Of a stretch of 54,618 bases of DNA, positions 1 to 11,810 are shown piece by piece (position 1 is the stretch's first letter; every line of letters starts with the position of its first letter). The translations under genes and the position numbers were made by a program. The DNA is taken from NCBI GenBank assembly GCA_001595945.1, contig LSSI01000024.1, positions 1 to 54,618 on the forward strand, written 5' to 3'. This stretch comes from Thermoplasmatales archaeon SM1-50 (GTDB lineage Archaea > Thermoplasmatota > E2 > DHVEG-1). The notes beneath the pieces were generated by a model, which saw only the letters and a program-made list of their open reading frames with translations, was not told the origin of the DNA and did no database searches.

Positions 1-913
1 TAGCAATAGCTCCCAGGTCGTCGGTGACGGTAAGGGTGACGTTAAAGGTGCCTGCTTCAGTGTAGGCGTGGGTCGGGTTTTGTTCTGTGGAGTTGTCTCC
101 ATCGCCAAAGTCCCATTCCCAGGTGTACGGTGTTGTCCCCCCGTATGCAGCGCCAGAAAATTGGATTTCTTCATCGATTTCACCAGAATATGGTCCACCA
201 GCGTCGCAGATAAGATCTGAGCTATCTGGTAAGACTGACAGATCATCGTAATAGACAGATGTTGATAGTGTTTCGGCAGCCCAGAGGTCGACAGCAGCAA
301 GATTTAATTGACCACCGGGCGAATGCCCATCTGTCCAACCTTTTGCCTGTAATTGTACATCATTATAATAGACTGTTTGCCAATCGGTATCTAAGTCAAT
401 TACTACCTCTATCTTTGCCCACGCATCAGTTACAAGAGTTAATGTAGCAGCCTGGTCGTCGTAATCATAAATAATTCCACTTGCTGCACTTGATACAAGT
501 TGAAGTGACCAATCTGGACTATTATGGACGCCGTCTACATATTTATTCATAAGGATAAACCATGATTCCCCTGTCATTGTTGAAGGAACATATTGATATG
601 CTATATAACGCCATATCCCAGAGTTTATATCAGTGTATTGATGAACCATGTCCGCAGCATTTCCGCTGAACCATGCGATTTCTAGTGAATTTGGCGAACT
701 ACGAGATTGAACGTCTGATACATATCCTGTAACGGCTGCGACCTGATCCCATCCATGCCATCCGCCTTGTCCGTGTAATGCGCTCCCTGCCGTATAGGAA
801 TCAAAATTGTCGCTCCAGGGTGCAGTTGCGCTGATACTAAATGTAGTACTAGCTCCAAGGAATAGGAATAATACTCCTATTACCAAAAATTTTTTACTAT
901 ATTTTTTTTCCAT
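1..913 (-). CDS. Secreted PKD-domain protein, N-terminal part (runs off the left edge)
   Basis: Reading frame open from an ATG at 913 to the window edge, about 304 codons. The first ~25 residues are a signal peptide or anchor (MEKKYSKKFL, then a hydrophobic run ending at SISATA). Residues ~30-230 are rich in Trp, Gly and Asp and look like a LamG/concanavalin-type beta-sandwich (WHGWDQV, WRYIAYQYV, then DDLSVLPDSS). From ~235 a PKD domain starts (CDAGGPYSGE, WEWDFGDGD, NPTHAYTEAGTF, VTLTVTDD) and is cut by the edge. The family suggests an exported cell-surface adhesion or sugar-binding protein; the ligand is unknown. GGGGG lies ~11 nt before the ATG and an in-frame stop sits just upstream, which fixes the start. 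Confidence 0.85.
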   Translation of the reverse strand, partial: MEKKYSKKFLVIGVLFLFLGASTTFSISATAPWSDNFDSYTAGSALHGQGGWHGWDQVAAVTGYVSDVQSRSSPNSLEIAWFSGNAADMVHQYTDINSGIWRYIAYQYVPSTMTGESWFILMNKYVDGVHNSPDWSLQLVSSAASGIIYDYDDQAATLTLVTDAWAKIEVVIDLDTDWQTVYYNDVQLQAKGWTDGHSPGGQLNLAAVDLWAAETLSTSVYYDDLSVLPDSSDLICDAGGPYSGEIDEEIQFSGAAYGGTTPYTWEWDFGDGDNSTEQNPTHAYTEAGTFNVTLTVTDDLGAIA

Positions 914-941
914 TTTCTTTATTCCCCCACTATTACAATAG

Positions 942-952
942 AGTATAAATTA
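942..952 (-). promoter_or_regulatory. TATA box of the PKD-domain protein gene
   Basis: On the minus strand this reads AATTTATACTC, a good archaeal TATA element 29-39 bp upstream of the ATG at 913. It predicts a very short leader that still holds the GGGGG stretch. Inferred from sequence only. Confidence 0.45.
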
Positions 953-1050
953 ATATTGTCTTTGTTTATTTAAATGTTTGGAAACGGTAGACTACATCTC
1001 ATAATGAGTTCAGGAGTGACGCCTTGATCTCAGGTTCACAATAAGAGTTT

Positions 1051-1325
1051 TTATAATAATTCATCTAAAAAAATGTCATTGGTCAATCTTATGCTTCTAA
1101 TATCTTCATCAAGTATATTTTTAAGAACTTGCTATAATTCACACTTATTACAAGGGAATCGGAATCACCATCAATACCCCCTAAAGGTATTCTATGACCA
1201 ATTACGTATTTCATATTCTTTAAAGAATCATGTTTGCCATTTGTAAGTATCTGTTTCAAACTCAGGTTTTCGCATTCTTGTCTAAATAGGACAAATAATA
1301 AAAGTGTAGACCATGTTTTTCTAGA
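1051..1325 (-). pseudogene. Remnant of an unidentified gene (C-terminal part, frameshifted)
   Basis: Within the 559-bp stretch between two genes, the minus strand carries a coding-like frame from ~1325 down to ~1120 (pieces include STLLLFVLFRQECENLSLKQ, KYVIGHRIPLGGIDGD and SLVISVNYSKFLK). It then continues in another frame to a TAA at 1051 (NILDEDIRSIRLTNDIFLDE). The switch lies near 1115-1122 in an A/T run. An in-frame TGA at 1326-1328 closes the upper end and no start codon with a ribosome site is seen. I read it as about 90 residues of a decayed C-terminus. The family is not recognised. The rest of the gap (1329-1472) shows only the promoter of the next gene. Confidence 0.45.
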
Positions 1326-1472
1326 TCATTTCGTCACCTGCAATTACTTGCATCGATACCCGGATAACGAGGTGTATATGCAGGCATTTATGCAGATGTA
1401 TATGTAACGAGGTATCCATAAGCGAATACTTTATTAAAAGAAGTATCATTCGTTTTTAATAGGTATGATGGG

Positions 1473-1808
1473 ATGCTAGAACAAACGACAATAGACCGTT
1501 CTATCGAAATAAAACGATCGGTTGCAATACGAGCACTTCGGCGAAGCAATGTCCGAAGAAAAGTGACGGAATATCTCTGTGATATCAGCCCGAACTGTAG
1601 TTATACATCTGAAATTGCCTATAACATCGGGGCTACCTCATCAAACGTCATTGGTGCCTTACGGGGGATAGAAACACGATACCGTGAGGAAGAATCTCTT
1701 ATCGGGTTAAACATGGTAGAGGAACGATGTGGAGGAAAAAATGTCAGACTGTATGGCATTACTGATTTTGGAAAAGAAATTATCCAAACTATGAAATCAC
1801 GACGATAA
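1473..1808 (+). CDS. Small winged-helix DNA-binding protein
   Basis: 111 residues, resembling the short winged-helix regulators common in euryarchaea. Residues ~24-75 form the helix-turn-helix core: RRSNVRRKVTEYLCDI, then SEIAYNIGATSSNVIGALRG, with the recognition helix in the SSNVIGALRG part. A wing follows (RYREEESLIGLNMVEERCGG, RLYGITDFGKE). The IGALRG...RYREEESLIGL string is typical of this family, whose members are annotated only as transcriptional regulators. A TTTATTAAA element at about 1430 serves as a TATA box. The gene stands alone; its target is unknown. Confidence 0.75.
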   Translation: MLEQTTIDRSIEIKRSVAIRALRRSNVRRKVTEYLCDISPNCSYTSEIAYNIGATSSNVIGALRGIETRYREEESLIGLNMVEERCGGKNVRLYGITDFGKEIIQTMKSRR

Positions 1809-2008
1809 CATCAGTCTCACATCGTGACATAATAAATTTTTAAATATTCTTAAAAACTAACAATAGGAAGGAAGAATAGAGGGGGAAAAGAGGGTATAAA
1901 AATGTAATATCTTCCTTTCCTAGTTGTTTGTTTTGAATGATATCGTAAGTTTATTTTATGAGCATTGTTCGCAGATGTAGATGTATATGGATATGCACCT
2001 ACGCCGGA

Positions 2009-2974
2009 TTACATTTTTTTAAGGATAGAAAGAATTTCATGGCGAAGCTCCTCGATTCCTTCTCCTGTAGTACATGAGATTCTTCTATAACCGGAAGTAG
2101 TTTTTTGTATATCTGCCTTGTTTTCTACAATAATAAACGGTAAATCTGGAAACAGCTTTTTGATGGTATCTAATAGATAAGTTTGTTCATCCATCAGATA
2201 CCCACTAGTTTCTGATGGATCGAAGATAAACAAGATGAGGTCAGCGAGAAATCGGAGAGCGGCAATCGCTTGCCTCTCAATAGTATTTCGCTCTTTCAAA
2301 GGTCGATCTAACAATCCTGGTGTATCAATAATTTGATATTTTTTTTTCTCATAACGAACTATTTCCTGCATATGGCCGACAAAAATTTGTTTTGTCGTAA
2401 AAGGATACTGTGCCACTTCGGGTTTTGCAGTAGAAAGTTTTCTCATTAATGATGATTTTCCCACATTCGGGTAGCCCGCAATCACCACTGTCGGACCATC
2501 ATCGATATTCGGAAAAGCTCGTAAAATCTTTTGTGCATTAGCCAGAAACAGAAGGTTTTTATCTACTTGTTTTACGATTGATGAGACACGCCCGTAGATT
2601 TCTTTTTGCTTTTGTTTGAGGAACTCGATATTTCCTGTTTTTGTCAAAGAGTTAATCTGTCTCGAATAGACCATTGCTACTGTTTTTCTCGCCCAGTCAA
2701 TTGCCCCTAACGATTTCTTTAATTTATTCGTATCTATCTTAATATCAATGATTTCTTGATAGAATAAAGGGAGTTTGTCAATCGATGGGAAATTTTTTAC
2801 ATAGGATTCCAGGTTGGCAAGAAGAGTAGAAATAAATCTATCGGTCCGAGCGATGACTGTTTTTTTTATCTCATAGCGTTTATCACGGTCATGTATCTTG
2901 ATTTTTTTTGTTTGACGAATTGATTGATCTAAGAGTTGTTTCGCACTTGATATGGAGGGGATGCTTTTAAACAT
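2009..2974 (-). CDS. Nog1-family GTPase
   Basis: 321 residues, the usual archaeal Nog1 length; the long C-terminal tail of eukaryotic Nog1 is absent. An alpha-helical N-terminal domain covers ~1-155. The GTPase domain carries G1 GYPNVGKSS (~167), a G2 region with PFTTK, G3 DTPGLL (~218) and G4 NKAD (~285), with a CTTGEG G5 loop. Family members bind the large ribosomal subunit and act in its assembly in the cytoplasm. The gene is divergent from the wHTH/riboflavin kinase operon, with only 50 bp between the starts. Start ATG at 2974. Confidence 0.93.
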   Translation of the reverse strand: MFKSIPSISSAKQLLDQSIRQTKKIKIHDRDKRYEIKKTVIARTDRFISTLLANLESYVKNFPSIDKLPLFYQEIIDIKIDTNKLKKSLGAIDWARKTVAMVYSRQINSLTKTGNIEFLKQKQKEIYGRVSSIVKQVDKNLLFLANAQKILRAFPNIDDGPTVVIAGYPNVGKSSLMRKLSTAKPEVAQYPFTTKQIFVGHMQEIVRYEKKKYQIIDTPGLLDRPLKERNTIERQAIAALRFLADLILFIFDPSETSGYLMDEQTYLLDTIKKLFPDLPFIIVENKADIQKTTSGYRRISCTTGEGIEELRHEILSILKKM

Positions 2975-3024
2975 AAGTTTGAAAAGGTTTATGTGATACC
3001 TCTAAATTAAGCTGTTGGATACTC

Positions 3025-3252
3025 ATGGATGAAGGATTCATACTTGCAAATAAATTCAGACGAGTGATTTTTGATGAACTTGCAGCAGGGGAAACCGACA
3101 TCAAACGCATTTGGAAAAAAAATCGTATGATACCACGAGTCGCGCAGCGCATCATCGATGAATTTGTAAAGGGGGGTATCGTGGAAAAAAAAGGAAATAA
3201 CTACGTGTTTACGAATGAAGGGAAAAAACTTGTTGAAACGATTGGAAAATAA
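3025..3252 (+). CDS. Small wHTH protein upstream of riboflavin kinase
   Basis: 75 residues: FILANKFRRVIFDELAAGET, then a helix pair ending RVAQRIIDEFVKGGIVEKKG and a wing NYVFTNEGKKLVETI. This is a compact MarR/ArsR-like winged helix with no extra domain. Its 3' end overlaps the start of the next gene, which itself has an HTH, so the two are co-translated. The pair may act together in regulation; this is inference. No closer family name can be given. Confidence 0.8.
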   Translation: MDEGFILANKFRRVIFDELAAGETDIKRIWKKNRMIPRVAQRIIDEFVKGGIVEKKGNNYVFTNEGKKLVETIGK

Positions 3253-3937
3253 ACAACCAAATGGCAATACAAAGCCATTGAAACCGTATCTACTTCAAAC
3301 ACTAAAGGAGCTGGCATTATTAGGGGGAGTCCACAACAAGATTGAACTTTCATCCTATGAACTTGCACAACGCTTACAAACCAGCCAGCAGACTGCGTCA
3401 CGTTACCTTCTTGAGCTTGACATTCAAGAGATGATTAGAAGGGAACTGGGGGTAAAGAAACAATTGATTCATATTACCAGCACTGGAGCCGATGCGTTGG
3501 AAAATGAATATCTATCTTTTAAACAGATTTTTGATCTGAGTACCAAAGTGATCTTCAAAGGAATGGTAATCTCAGGAATGGGCGAGGGAAAATACTACAC
3601 AGAGCAAAAGGAGTATGCTGACCAGTTTGAAAAACGACTTAGGTTTGTAGCATATCCTGGTACACTAAACGTCGAGATTGAATATCTAGAGCGAAATAAA
3701 ATTCGATTGCTGCGAAGTTATGGCGGTATTGAAATCGACGAATTCCAAACAGAGAATCGAACGTTTGGAAGTGTTGTGTGTTTTAAGGCTACTATTAACG
3801 GCAAGAAAGGTGCAATTGTGCTTCCTAAAAGAAGCCATTATGCCACGGTCCTTGAATGTATTTCCCCATTTAATTTACGTCAAACACTTAGACTACATGA
3901 TGGAGACACTGTTGAAGTGATTGTATATCTTCAATAA
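3230..3937 (+). CDS. rbkR: CTP-dependent riboflavin kinase with N-terminal wHTH (RbkR type)
   Basis: Phosphorylates riboflavin to FMN using CTP, and in family members also represses riboflavin genes through its DNA-binding domain. Residues ~20-90 form the winged helix (SSYELAQRLQTSQQTASRYL). The kinase domain follows, with GEGKYYT, GTLNVEI, GAIVLPKRSHY and DTVEVIVYL, all signatures of archaeal riboflavin kinase. No rib genes are nearby. I chose TTG 3230, because GAAGGG lies 7 nt upstream; an ATG at 3215 is in frame but has no ribosome site. It overlaps the previous gene by ~23 bp and lies just before polX. Confidence 0.88.
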   Translation: MLKRLENKQPNGNTKPLKPYLLQTLKELALLGGVHNKIELSSYELAQRLQTSQQTASRYLLELDIQEMIRRELGVKKQLIHITSTGADALENEYLSFKQIFDLSTKVIFKGMVISGMGEGKYYTEQKEYADQFEKRLRFVAYPGTLNVEIEYLERNKIRLLRSYGGIEIDEFQTENRTFGSVVCFKATINGKKGAIVLPKRSHYATVLECISPFNLRQTLRLHDGDTVEVIVYLQ

Positions 3938-3951
3938 AACATGTGAGACGT

Positions 3952-7657
<3,706 letters not shown>

Positions 7658-7660
7658 AAT

Positions 7661-7864
7661 ATGGTAGAATGTAAGATAGAACAAAACAAAATTACTTGCA
7701 ATTGTACATACCCGTGCAATAGGAAAGGGATCTGCTGTGAATGCCTCAGCTATCATAGAGATAGAGATGAGTTACCCGCGTGTTTTTTCCCCGATACTGT
7801 TGAACGAACCTATGACCGAACTATAGAGAATTTCATTCAGGTATATCAGAGGAAAAAAAGGTAA
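7661..7864 (+). CDS. Cys-rich DUF6485-like protein
   Basis: 67 residues with eight Cys, most of them in [20 protein letters not shown], followed by [16 protein letters not shown] and IENFI. This arrangement matches the small cytosolic proteins called DUF6485, which I know mainly from anaerobic bacteria. The Cys cluster suggests a zinc or iron site; no function is established. It starts 3 nt after ligA and ends the operon. Confidence 0.75.
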   Translation: MVECKIEQNKITCNCTYPCNRKGICCECLSYHRDRDELPACFFPDTVERTYDRTIENFIQVYQRKKR

Positions 7865-7877
7865 CATCCCACATATA

Positions 7878-7883
7878 TTTTTT
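7878..7883 (+). terminator. Oligo-T terminator after the rbkR-polX-ligA operon
   Basis: T6 run followed by ATAAG, 14 bp beyond the last stop codon. Archaeal RNA polymerase terminates at such T tracts without a hairpin. The 172-bp gap up to the next gene shows nothing else except a GAGGAAGGT ribosome site at its end. Confidence 0.35.
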
Positions 7884-8036
7884 ATAAGAAACAATCAAAA
7901 AACTCTCATTCATTTACTTGGTTTCAGACTAAAAATATAAAAAAGAGAGCCAGTGTTTTTATGATAGAGTAAAGAGCTTAAATAACGTAAGGCTTATATC
8001 CAATGAGAATATAACGGTGAGCGAGGAAGGTAAAGT

Positions 8037-8270
8037 ATGGCAATTGGGTTTGTCCTAATAAGTGCCGCTCCCGCACATGAACATGAGGTATACAATAAGC
8101 TCTCAAAGGTACCACAGATTATAGAACTCCACCCCTTATTTGGAGAATATGATCTTATTGCAAAAATCGAAGCAGATGATTTCGAAAGCCTTGGCGATAT
8201 TGTAGTAAATAAAATACGAACTATTGAAGGGGTAATCGATACAAAAACCTTAACAGGAACGAAATTTTAA
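8037..8270 (+). CDS. Stand-alone RAM (Lrp/AsnC effector-binding) domain protein
   Basis: 77 residues covering a complete RAM/ACT-like fold (FVLISAAPAHEHEVYNKL, then LHPLFGEYDLIAKIEADDFE and TIEGVIDTKTLTG). There is no HTH, so it cannot bind DNA alone; such proteins bind amino acids or pair with full Lrp-family regulators. Ribosome site GAGGAAGGT before the ATG. It lies 11 nt before a small membrane protein gene, so the two form an operon. Partner unknown. Confidence 0.85.
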   Translation: MAIGFVLISAAPAHEHEVYNKLSKVPQIIELHPLFGEYDLIAKIEADDFESLGDIVVNKIRTIEGVIDTKTLTGTKF

Positions 8271-8281
8271 GGAGTGAAAAA

Positions 8282-8596
8282 ATGGAAGGATTAGTACAAT
8301 ATTTTTTAAGTATGATGACGCTGGTGTTTGCAATTGCAAGTATAATCGCTGGGATTTTTACCGCTTATTTTGGATCTGGTAAAAGCAGAGCTGTTGGAGC
8401 AATCTTAATCGTTATCGGTCTTTTGGTTGGTGTAATCTTCCTCTGGGGCGCAAATCTCCTTAGTTTCATGGGAACGCCTATGGATTTCCTGAATTTCACA
8501 GGGACGGTTGTAAATGGTATAATTGCAGTGATAGGTGCTGTTGTCGGAGCATTGATCGCGTTAGGTATCTTCCTGCTTGCAATCATGAAAGCGTGA
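8282..8596 (+). CDS. Small membrane protein, unknown function
   Basis: 104 residues with three hydrophobic segments: ~8-30 (LSMMTLVFAIASIIAGIFTA), ~38-62 (VGAILIVIGLLVGVIFLW) and ~75-102 (VVNGIIAVIGAVVGALIALG). Gly- and Ala-rich helices suggest tight packing or oligomers. Strong site GGAGTG before the ATG. It follows the RAM protein and ends exactly next to the pdxT stop codon on the other strand. No family is recognised. Confidence 0.7.
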   Translation: MEGLVQYFLSMMTLVFAIASIIAGIFTAYFGSGKSRAVGAILIVIGLLVGVIFLWGANLLSFMGTPMDFLNFTGTVVNGIIAVIGAVVGALIALGIFLLAIMKA

Positions 8597-9172
8597 TTAT
8601 ATCATCTCTAAAAAATACTGATGAATCCTAAGATCTGAAGTGAGCTCAGGATGAAACGACATTGCCAGGTAGTTCTTCTGCCTGGCCATGACAATTTTAG
8701 TTCCTACTGATGCAAGCACTTCGCAAGAACCCCATATTCTGGTTATTACAGGTGCACGGATAAACACAGCGTTATATGGTGTCGAAAAGCCTTTGATGTC
8801 TATCTGTTTTTCGAAGGATTGTTTTTGTCTGCCAAAGGCGTTACGTTCAACCTGTATATCCAGTGCTTCTAAGAGCTTTATATCAGTCGTTGAATCAATT
8901 AATTCTTTGCCAAGAAGAACACATCCTGCGCAGGTACCCATAAGAGCAATATCATCGTGCATGATACGCTCCCGGATAACCTTATACATGCCTGAATTAA
9001 TTAAAATCCGAGAGATTGTAGTACTTTCCCCCCCAGGAATAATCAATGCATCGCACGCGTCGATATCACGTAGCTGTCGTACTAAAACAGCCTGTCCTTT
9101 CATTTCACTTTTTTGAAAAACACGATTCATTGATGAAAGATGCTCAGATACCGCTCCCTGAAGAGATACCAC
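8597..9172 (-). CDS. pdxT: Pyridoxal 5'-phosphate synthase glutaminase subunit PdxT
   Basis: Hydrolyses glutamine and passes ammonia to PdxS. Class I amidotransferase fold: LIIPGGESTTI, nucleophile Cys in GTCAGC, and the His-Glu pair in SFHPELTSD; 191 residues from GTG 9172. Start problem: the family begins with a strand of the form (K/R)IGVxxLQG, and here V-R-I-G is encoded just upstream of 9172 but without ATG, GTG or TTG. Either GTG 9172 is used (AGGA lies 5 nt before it, giving a shortened strand), or a rare ATA at 9185-9187, two bases after the pdxS stop. It is translationally linked to pdxS. Confidence 0.92.
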   Translation of the reverse strand: MVSLQGAVSEHLSSMNRVFQKSEMKGQAVLVRQLRDIDACDALIIPGGESTTISRILINSGMYKVIRERIMHDDIALMGTCAGCVLLGKELIDSTTDIKLLEALDIQVERNAFGRQKQSFEKQIDIKGFSTPYNAVFIRAPVITRIWGSCEVLASVGTKIVMARQKNYLAMSFHPELTSDLRIHQYFLEMI

Positions 9173-9189
9173 TCCGATCCTGACTATCG

Positions 9190-10194
9190 CTACCAGCCTC
9201 GTTCCTGCAGAAGTTGATCCTTTGGGATTGAACTGATGTCGATGCCAAGCATTGCATCACCGAGGTTCTTGCTTACTTCAGCAATCATTTCCGGTTCATC
9301 AAAATGAGCGACTGCTTCTACGATTGCTTTCGCTCGTTTTTCAGGGTTTTTTGATTTGAAAATACCTGACCCAACAAAAACCCCATCGCTTCCTAGCTGC
9401 ATCATAATAGCTGCATCCGCAGGGGTCGCAACTCCACCAGCAGCGAAATTTACCACCGGAAGTCGTTGCAATTTTTCAATCTCAATTAAAATCTCATTGA
9501 TTTCCTTTTTAAGCTGAGAATACGTCGTAGGACCAAACAGAGCTGTTTTCTCATCGACATTTTGATTTGTTAAGGTTTTAAACGCGGTTACGTAACTTTG
9601 ACAGTATTCATCTGCTAATTTTCGTATCTGTGCCATTTGCATGGTTTTTAATGCTTGGGTCATTCGAGTGACCATACGTTGATGTCGAATAGCTTCAATA
9701 ATGTTACCGGTACCTGCTTCCCCTTTTGTCCGAATCATTGCAGCACCTTCCCAAATACGTCGGATTGCCTCACCTAGATTTCTACAGCCACAGACAAAGG
9801 GAATGGTGAAGACTCGTTTATCAATATGAAAAAAAGGATCTGCTGGGGTAAGAACTTCTGATTCATCAATCATATCAACCCCAAGAGCTTCTAATGCTTG
9901 CGCTTCGACGAAATGCCCTATCCTTGCCTTTGCCATCACTGGTATACTGACCGTGTTAATGATTTCTTTAATAATAGTAGGATCTGCCATCCGAGCAACG
10001 CCTCCATAAGCCCGGATATCCGCTGGAACTCTTTCGAGAGCCATGACTGCCACTGCACCGCTTTTTTCTGCAATTTTTGCTTGTTCCACGGTAGTAACAT
10101 CCATGATGACCCCACCTTTCTGCATTTTAGAAAAACCTCTTTTAATGAGGTCGGTTCCATGGCGTAATTTTGAGAGATCAAATTCCTTCATCAA
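9190..10194 (-). CDS. pdxS: Pyridoxal 5'-phosphate synthase subunit PdxS
   Basis: 334 residues. A (beta/alpha)8 barrel that makes PLP from ribose 5-phosphate, glyceraldehyde 3-phosphate and ammonia, as a dodecamer with PdxT. Visible signatures: [31 protein letters not shown] (Schiff-base Lys), [13 protein letters not shown] (second Lys), [14 protein letters not shown] and [22 protein letters not shown] ribosome site precedes the ATG and TTAATAAA at ~10241-10251 is a likely TATA box. First gene of the pdxS-pdxT operon; PLP is also the cofactor of TrpB2 encoded just upstream. Confidence 0.97.
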   Translation of the reverse strand: MMKEFDLSKLRHGTDLIKRGFSKMQKGGVIMDVTTVEQAKIAEKSGAVAVMALERVPADIRAYGGVARMADPTIIKEIINTVSIPVMAKARIGHFVEAQALEALGVDMIDESEVLTPADPFFHIDKRVFTIPFVCGCRNLGEAIRRIWEGAAMIRTKGEAGTGNIIEAIRHQRMVTRMTQALKTMQMAQIRKLADEYCQSYVTAFKTLTNQNVDEKTALFGPTTYSQLKKEINEILIEIEKLQRLPVVNFAAGGVATPADAAIMMQLGSDGVFVGSGIFKSKNPEKRAKAIVEAVAHFDEPEMIAEVSKNLGDAMLGIDISSIPKDQLLQERGW

Positions 10195-10336
10195 TACTAC
10201 CTCACGTAAGTCTTGAAGTAAAGGGGGATATCAAATACCATTTATTAAGAACTATGGTGGTACATAAAGATATTGATGCATCACATTCTTTAGTAGAGGA
10301 CTGTTTTATTGAAAAAAAGAAGGAAAAAAGAACAAG

Positions 10337-11677
10337 TTATAGTGAAGCGTATGTTCGAATTTTTTTATACATACCATTTGGAATTTTATTATGAAGGTAA
10401 TCATCGTATGCTTTAAGGTCGAAATGTCCGTGACCACTGTTACAAAATACAATGACTTTTTTTTCGTTTTTTCTCTTACAGATTTTTGCATAGTCGATTG
10501 CAGCTCGTATGGCATGAGCTGATTCTGGTGCAGGAAGTGAACCTTCAGTTTGGGCAAATAACATTGCCGCCTCAAAGATTTCTTGTTGGGTGTAGGCTAG
10601 TGCATTCATATATCCTTCTTTTGTCAATTTTGAAAGTAGCGGTGAGTCGCCATGATAACGTAATCCACCGGCATGTATTGCTGGAGGAACGTAATTGTGA
10701 CCAAGAGTATACATTTTTAAAAGGGGTGTAAGACCAACAGAGTCCCCATAGTCATAGCGATATTCTCCCTTTGTGAGTGTTGGGCAGGCCAGTGGCTCAA
10801 CGGAAACAATCTGTAAATCTGGTTTTTTTCCTAGCAGTTTATCTCGTATGAAAGGAAAGCTTGTTCCAGAAAAATTACTCCCGCCGCCAACGCATCCGCA
10901 GATGATATTTGGATATTTATCGAGTAATTCAAACTGTTTTTTTAACTCAAGTCCTATGACGGTTTGATGTAAGACGACGTGGTTCAGGACTGATCCAAGA
11001 GCATAATTCGTATTATCATGGGTTGCCGCTTCCTCAACTGCTTCACTAATGGAGATACCAAGACTTCCGTTACTTTGAGGGTCGTTCTTTAAGATTTCTC
11101 TTCCAGCGTTGGTCAACGTAGTTGGACTTGGATATACTTCAGCGCCCCAAGTCTCCATAAGTACTCGTCGATATGGTTTTTGTTCGTAACTGCATTTTAC
11201 CATATAAACTCGACATTGAATACCAAAGAGTTGGGTGCTAAATGCAAGGGCTGAACCCCATTGTCCTGCCCCGGTTTCAGTTACAAGTCGTTCAATTCCT
11301 TCTGCTTTGTTATAATAAGCTTGTGCAACCGCTGAATTTGGTTTGTGGCTGCCTGGAGGGCTGGTACCTTCCCATTTGTAGTAGATTTCTGCAGGTGTTT
11401 TAAGTGCTTTTTCTAAGTGTTGTGCTCGATAGAGTGGCGTAGGTCTCCAGATGCGGTAGATCTCCCTTACTTCCGAGGGAATCATAATATATCGATCCTT
11501 GCTAACCTCCTGTTTAATAAGACCCGTAGGGAAGATTACTTTGAGATCATCTGGTTTTATTGGCTGTTTGGTTTGGGGATGAAGAGGAGGGTCCAGGGGA
11601 GTTTTTAGATCCGCTTGGATGTTGTACCATTTTTTAGGGATATCGTTTTCATCAAGGATTATTTTTATTTTTTTCAT
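10337..11677 (-). CDS. trpB2: TrpB2-type tryptophan synthase beta chain
   Basis: 446 residues. The long N-terminal extension and [15 protein letters not shown] / [15 protein letters not shown] mark the TrpB2 group; PLP Lys is ~112 in GSHKPNS. The phosphate-binding loop is GCVGGGSNF, and FCNSGHG lies near the C-terminus. TrpB2 joins indole with serine (or phosphoserine in some cases). No trpA or other trp genes are nearby. It is divergent from the ACT-domain regulator, and TTTAATATA at 11701-11709 lies ~25-30 bp before the ATG, so the mRNA is probably leaderless. Confidence 0.94.
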   Translation of the reverse strand: MKKIKIILDENDIPKKWYNIQADLKTPLDPPLHPQTKQPIKPDDLKVIFPTGLIKQEVSKDRYIMIPSEVREIYRIWRPTPLYRAQHLEKALKTPAEIYYKWEGTSPPGSHKPNSAVAQAYYNKAEGIERLVTETGAGQWGSALAFSTQLFGIQCRVYMVKCSYEQKPYRRVLMETWGAEVYPSPTTLTNAGREILKNDPQSNGSLGISISEAVEEAATHDNTNYALGSVLNHVVLHQTVIGLELKKQFELLDKYPNIICGCVGGGSNFSGTSFPFIRDKLLGKKPDLQIVSVEPLACPTLTKGEYRYDYGDSVGLTPLLKMYTLGHNYVPPAIHAGGLRYHGDSPLLSKLTKEGYMNALAYTQQEIFEAAMLFAQTEGSLPAPESAHAIRAAIDYAKICKRKNEKKVIVFCNSGHGHFDLKAYDDYLHNKIPNGMYKKIRTYASL

Positions 11678-11700
11678 GTTTTAATAATTGGTTATACCAC

Positions 11701-11709
11701 TATATTAAA
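11701..11709 (-). promoter_or_regulatory. TATA box of trpB2
   Basis: Minus strand reads TTTAATATA, 24-32 bp before the trpB2 ATG (11677). The expected transcription start falls at or next to the ATG, which implies a leaderless transcript. Confidence 0.5.
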
Positions 11710-11729
11710 TTTTCTAAAATTGTACTTTA

Positions 11730-11745
11730 ACGTATAATTTTATAC
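11730..11745. promoter_or_regulatory. Operator-like box 1 in the trpB2/regulator promoter region
   Basis: ACGTATAATTTTATAC. It contains a perfect inverted repeat GTATAA-TT-TTATAC and matches box 2 at 11794-11809 in 13 of 16 positions. It lies ~20 bp upstream of the trpB2 TATA box. A candidate binding site for the adjacent ACT-domain regulator; inference. Confidence 0.4.
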
Positions 11746-11782
11746 ATTATAAGATGAAAAAAATCAATAACAAATAGTATTT

Positions 11783-11809
11783 ATATATCGTCAACGTACA
11801 GTTTTACAC
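11783..11809 (+). promoter_or_regulatory. TATA box and operator-like box 2 of the ACT-domain regulator
   Basis: TATATATC at about 11782-11789 is the TATA box; the start codon lies ~22 bp downstream, so the mRNA is probably leaderless. Box 2, ACGTACAGTTTTACAC (11794-11809), follows and touches the start codon. Its pattern with box 1 is ACGTAYA-N-TTTTAYAC. A protein bound here would block initiation, which suggests autoregulation. Confidence 0.45.
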
Positions 11810-11810
11810 T

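Noticed and set aside
1966-1979. 14-mer TGTTCGCAGATGTA also present at 14595-14608, and loosely similar GCAGATGT strings near 1391 and 35048
   Set aside because: In 54.6 kb several 14-base repeats are expected by chance on both strands, and the flanks do not align well. One copy is inside a coding end.
10170-10394. Open frame of 74 codons on the plus strand across the pdxS start and the gap to trpB2
   Set aside because: No ribosome site or TATA box, overlaps pdxS and trpB2 coding ends, and the protein has no domain-like pattern.
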